Of a DNA stretch of 8,645 nucleotides, positions 6,306 to 8,645 are shown piece by piece. How positions within the stretch are numbered: position 1 is the stretch's first letter; each line of letters opens with the position of its first letter. The DNA is taken from NCBI GenBank assembly GCA_003661905.1, contig QMXA01000024.1:1-8645 (forward strand). Direction: 5' to 3'. Both the position numbers and the translations under genes were made by a program. This DNA is from Thermoprotei archaeon (GTDB taxonomy: Archaea > Thermoproteota > Thermoprotei_A > Sulfolobales > Ignisphaeraceae). The notes under the pieces are model-generated. The model was not told where the DNA came from and did no database searches. It worked only from the letters and a program-made list of their open reading frames with translations.

Positions 6306-6860
6306 ATGAGCGAAGAAATAGATAATATTGAAAGAACTCTTTTACTTCTTAGAACAAGTACTATATTCTATTACCTGAAGTAAGATCAAATCTTGTTATA
6401 TGTAAGAAAGATGCAAAGTCCATAATGACGTTGTAGGAATTCCAGGTAGAATAACACATGTCTTTGGAAAATCATCTCAATAGGAAAAACCTCCTTCAGA
6501 GGTTCATGGCATATGGCTAGATTTTTACTTTCCATAAGACGATATTATCCATCTATAAGAGCTGCAATTAACATAAGATATATTCCAGAACTAATAGACA
6601 TAGCTAAAGAGTTAAGATACTATACCTCCTTCTTTGATAGAGGAAAAGAACCAATAGAAATAAAGAATATTGAGGAGAACCATAGAGTGAGCTGCTAATG
6701 AAATATATAAAAATGCCAAAGGTAAAACACCTCAAATAGTGTACGACCTTGGTGATTGAGGTAAAGAACCCGGAATAATAATCTTAGGAAAAACGCAATT
6801 GAGGTAGTCAAAATAGCTCTTAAATTAGCTGAAGATGCTAAGAAAAGAGATATAATATAG
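6306..6860 (+). pseudogene. Decayed ThiN-family gene (thiamine-phosphate synthase type)
   Basis: Translating across frames rebuilds a ThiN domain in the right order: MSEEIDNIERTL (6306-, frame a); LPEVRSNLVICKKDAKS (6371-, frame b); DVVGIPGRITHVFG (6427-, frame c); KIISIGKTSFRGSWHMARFL (6468-, frame a), running on through RAAINIRYIPELIDIAKEL and SFFDRGKEP; AANEIYKNAKGKTPQIVYDL (6691-, frame c); NAIEVVKIALKLAED (6792-6860, frame a). PEVxSN, GIPGRI, HxAR, NIRY, DRxxEP, VYDxGDWGKEP and a final AIEVVKIA helix are hallmarks of ThiN. Five frame changes are needed, and the expected Trp of the GDWGKEP motif is TGA at 6757-6759. About 185 codons fit a stand-alone ThiN domain. There is no room for an HTH before it, because the palindrome and importer gene are only 90-150 bases upstream, so a full ThiR is unlikely. 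Intact ThiN makes thiamine phosphate from HMP-PP and HET-P or binds such ligands. An open 61-codon piece at 6513-6698 is a fragment of this relic, not a gene. Confidence 0.85.
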
Positions 6861-6904
6861 TAAAAATGCATTATGACAAAGATAATTATGTAGAATAAGA
6901 AATT

Positions 6905-6925
6905 AAACTTATAAATAGAAAGTTT
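6905..6925 (+). promoter_or_regulatory. Probable larE promoter: TATA box within an inverted repeat
   Basis: AAACTT (6905-6910) and AAGTTT (6920-6925) are exact 6-bp inverted arms around ATAAATAGA. TTATAAAT (6909-6916) is a good TATA box. Transcription would start near 6938-6942, leaving a leader of about 60 bases before ATG 7001. The promoter suggests larE is transcribed independently of the ThiN relic upstream. Whether the arms bind a regulator is unknown. Confidence 0.4.
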
Positions 6926-6990
6926 GCTTCATTACTATTCTATGTCATTAGGAATATCGATTAATAACACATTTCTAGAGCATAAACTTA

Positions 6991-6996
6991 GAGGAG
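6991..6996 (+). promoter_or_regulatory. Shine-Dalgarno of larE
   Basis: GAGGAG with a 4-base AACC spacer before ATG 7001 fixes the larE start. Confidence 0.65.
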
Positions 6997-7000
6997 AACC

Positions 7001-7885
7001 ATGAGCAGTATTGTAGATATTGAGGAGAAACTAGATAAAGAATTAAGAACGAAATTTAGAAACCTTATTAATTGGTATAAATCAGTTAATGGCCCTGTAC
7101 TTGTAGCCTTTTCTGGAGGAGTAGATAGTTCAGTAGCATTAGCGGTAGCTGTCTTAGTATTGGGATCAAGTAATGTAATTGCTGTAACAGCTATTTCACC
7201 AACGTATCCTGAAGAAGATCTTGAATGGGCTAGAAAAATAACTAAGTTATTAGGGGTGAAACATGCAATTATTAAAACAAATGAACTTGAGGATCCTAAT
7301 TTCGTAAGTAATCCTCCAATAAGATGTTATTTTTGTAAAAAGAGTCTAGTTAATCACCTACTTAAGCTGGCTAAAGAATACAAAGCTAAAGTAATTATTG
7401 ATGGAACTAATGCCTCTGATCTTAAAACCCATAGACCTGGGTATTTAGCTCTAAAGGAGGCTGGAATAAGAACTCCTCTAGCAGAAGTAGACCTAACTAA
7501 GAGAGATATACGACTACTAGCTAAAGCCTTAGGATTACCTAACTGGGACAAACCCTCTATGGCATGCCTAGCATCTAGAATACCGTATGGAGAGATCATA
7601 ACACTTGAAAAATTAAAAAGAATAGCAAATGCCGAAAAGATAGTGAAAAGAATTACCGGAGTAAAACAACTTAGAGTTAGAGATCATGGCTACATAGCAA
7701 GAATTGAAGTTGGTAGAGATGAAAGAAGAAAATTCTTTAATGAGGAAGTAATGGATAGAGTAGCTCAAGAACTCATAAAACTAGGATATAAATTTGTAAC
7801 CCTAGATCTACTTGGATATCGACAAGGAAGCCTCGATACTCTAATTAGTGATAAAAAGAACTCTACTACCTTAAATACGCAATAA
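7001..7885 (+). CDS. larE: ATP-dependent sulfur transferase LarE (nickel-pincer nucleotide cofactor synthesis), three-cysteine type
   Basis: A 294-residue PP-loop protein. AFSGGVDSSVAL (36-47) is the ATP pyrophosphatase loop, followed by the DGTNASD signature (134-140) and the LarE hallmark WDKPSMACLASRIPYG (182-197) with Cys189. LarE adenylylates and thiolates the pyridinium dicarboxylate nucleotide made by LarB, before LarC inserts nickel, giving the cofactor of lactate racemase-type enzymes. RCYFCKK (108-114) adds Cys109 and Cys112. Together with Cys189 this matches the three-Cys class in which a [4Fe-4S] cluster, as described for the Thermotoga maritima enzyme, allows catalytic sulfur transfer. 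The L. plantarum type instead sacrifices its single Cys. Length and motif order are complete. LarB, LarC and LarA are not in the window, so the client enzyme is unknown. It follows the ThiN relic by 140 bases with its own promoter; the gene downstream is 129 bases away. Confidence 0.92.
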   Translation: MSSIVDIEEKLDKELRTKFRNLINWYKSVNGPVLVAFSGGVDSSVALAVAVLVLGSSNVIAVTAISPTYPEEDLEWARKITKLLGVKHAIIKTNELEDPNFVSNPPIRCYFCKKSLVNHLLKLAKEYKAKVIIDGTNASDLKTHRPGYLALKEAGIRTPLAEVDLTKRDIRLLAKALGLPNWDKPSMACLASRIPYGEIITLEKLKRIANAEKIVKRITGVKQLRVRDHGYIARIEVGRDERRKFFNEEVMDRVAQELIKLGYKFVTLDLLGYRQGSLDTLISDKKNSTTLNTQ

Positions 7886-7964
7886 TACGGAATTCTATTT
7901 ATTAGCATATTCAGAAGAGCCATTTCATTAAACCACATAATACTGTTTTAGATATAGATGTGAT

Positions 7965-7978
7965 GAAAACTTAATAAT
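7965..7978 (+). promoter_or_regulatory. Probable BRE/TATA of the CBS-antiporter operon
   Basis: GAAAAC followed by TTAATAAT resembles an archaeal BRE plus TATA box. Transcription would begin near base 8000, after the upstream GTG (7994) and before the SD GAGGG at 8006-8010. This favours ATG 8015 as the start of the CBS protein. Confidence 0.4.
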
Positions 7979-8014
7979 AAATATGAGTAATGGGTGAGAA
8001 AGTTAGAGGGAATA

Positions 8015-8524
8015 ATGACTGATATTGATGAGATACTTAGTATGACCTTAAGAGAATTCATAGAGAGGCATAAAAGGGAACTCCCAAGGTATGTAGTTGT
8101 AGGAGAAGATGTTACGTTTAAGAATATACTAAATACATTACATAAGAGCATAGATTACGAAGAAAAAGGAGTAGAAGTAATAGTTATCGTAGATAAAGAT
8201 AGAAAGCCAATAGGTATAATAGAGGACTTAGAACTCATAGAAATATTATCTTCGCATGGAAGATGGTCTCTCTCAATACTAAGACCACCAATAGGAAGAA
8301 AAACTAGGAAAATAATTGATTTACTGAATCTACCTATAGGACATATCGCAAGAATGTTTCACCCTGTACTACATGCTGATGCTACTATTAAAGAAGCATT
8401 AGATCATATGGATAGACTTAGAAGTAGGTATATAATAGTAGTTGATGAAGAAGAGAGACTACTGGGAGTTATAAGCTCTAGGAACATACTTAGCAAAATA
8501 ATAGAAAAGTTAATGGAGATGTAA
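8015..8524 (+). CDS. CBS domain-pair protein, likely regulator of the downstream antiporter
   Basis: About 169 residues from ATG 8015 (176 if GTG 7994 is used). It holds two CBS motifs and little else. The first covers roughly residues 25-80 and ends VIVIVDKDRKPIGIIEDLEL; the second covers roughly 111-163 (HPVLHADATIKEALDHM...YIIVVDEEERLLGVISSRNI). Such pairs form a Bateman module that binds adenosine nucleotides or related ligands and usually acts as a sensor. There is no DNA-binding or membrane domain, so a soluble cytoplasmic regulator is expected. GAGGG (8006-8010) sits 4 bases before ATG 8015, and the likely promoter would start RNA downstream of the GTG, so I prefer ATG. Its stop is only 4 bases before an antiporter gene, suggesting co-transcription and that it gates or tunes that transporter. 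The ligand and direct contact are inference. Confidence 0.85.
   Translation: MTDIDEILSMTLREFIERHKRELPRYVVVGEDVTFKNILNTLHKSIDYEEKGVEVIVIVDKDRKPIGIIEDLELIEILSSHGRWSLSILRPPIGRKTRKIIDLLNLPIGHIARMFHPVLHADATIKEALDHMDRLRSRYIIVVDEEERLLGVISSRNILSKIIEKLMEM
8515..8520 (+). promoter_or_regulatory. Shine-Dalgarno of the antiporter gene, within the CBS coding end
   Basis: GGAGAT lies in the last codons of the CBS gene, 8 bases before ATG 8529. The overlap supports translation from one shared message. Confidence 0.5.
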
Positions 8525-8528
8525 CGAT

Positions 8529-8645
8529 ATGGCATTCACTGAATTTCTTATAGCATTAGTAGTAGCATTAGTTACTGCTAAGATATTAGAGGAACTATTT
8601 GTTAGGATAGGTCTACCTCCGGTCATAGGTGATATAATTGCTGGT
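8529..8645 (+). CDS. Cation/proton antiporter, CPA2 (KefB/NapA-like) family, N-terminal fragment
   Basis: Only the first 39 codons are present; the gene runs off the window. The sequence MAFTEFLIALVVALVTAKIL opens a first membrane helix, and EELFVRIGLPPVIGDIIAG matches the highly conserved start of CPA2 monovalent cation:proton antiporters (the GLPxVxGxxxAG signature at the end of TM1 and start of TM2). It would exchange Na+ or K+ for H+ across the cytoplasmic membrane. It lies 4 bases after the CBS-domain gene with its SD inside that gene, so the two are very probably one operon. Ion specificity and any C-terminal regulatory domain cannot be judged. Confidence 0.82.
   Translation, partial: MAFTEFLIALVVALVTAKILEELFVRIGLPPVIGDIIAG

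Noticed and set aside
6513..6698. 61-codon open frame as a small gene
   Set aside because: Its protein is the middle of a ThiN domain that continues on both sides in other frames, so it is part of the pseudogene.
1..8645. CRISPR array, tRNA, rRNA, insertion sequence or defence island
   Set aside because: No spaced direct repeats, cloverleaf-like GC-rich blocks, transposase motifs or defence-family genes are visible on either strand.

Overview
The window looks archaeal, most likely from a thermophilic crenarchaeon (Thermoproteota). It is AT-rich, Arg is mostly AGA/AGG and Ile often ATA. Starts are preceded by TTTATAAAT-type TATA boxes and GGAGGTG/GAGGAG-type Shine-Dalgarno (SD) sites. The protein families (archaeal AlaX, ThiN, LarE, signal-anchored solute-binding protein) fit. 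I cannot name the genus.

Layout. Bases 99-821 (+) encode a small molybdopterin oxidoreductase of the sulfite oxidase/YedY family. Convergent with it, 836-1552 (-) encodes an alanyl-tRNA editing protein (AlaX), apparently starting at a non-standard ATT. A GT4-like glycosyltransferase lies at 1750-2859 (-) with its own promoter. A two-gene ABC importer unit follows on the minus strand: a solute-binding protein (6151 down to 4793), then, 6 bases later, a double-domain permease (4786 down to 3005). No ATPase gene is present. A perfect 20-bp palindrome sits in the importer promoter. Divergent from the importer, 6306-6860 (+) holds a wrecked ThiN (thiamine-phosphate synthase-type) gene with about five frameshifts and a nonsense codon. 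Then come an intact larE (7001-7885, +), a CBS-pair protein (8015-8524, +) and, 4 bases on, the first 39 codons of a CPA2-type cation/proton antiporter cut by the window edge.

How the parts fit. The most informative block is 3005-6860. The permease has the fused two-domain ThiP/FbpB architecture, the binding protein belongs to the Fe3+/thiamine/2-aminoethylphosphonate-type superfamily, and the divergent neighbour is a ThiN relic. Together with the palindrome this suggests a thiamine (or precursor) importer whose linked ThiN gene has decayed. That substrate is inferred from context, not shown by the sequence. The CBS protein and antiporter form a second likely functional pair. LarE implies nickel-pincer nucleotide cofactor synthesis, but its partners LarB and LarC are not here. 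I found no CRISPR array, tRNA, rRNA, insertion sequence or other obvious new defence or mobile system.
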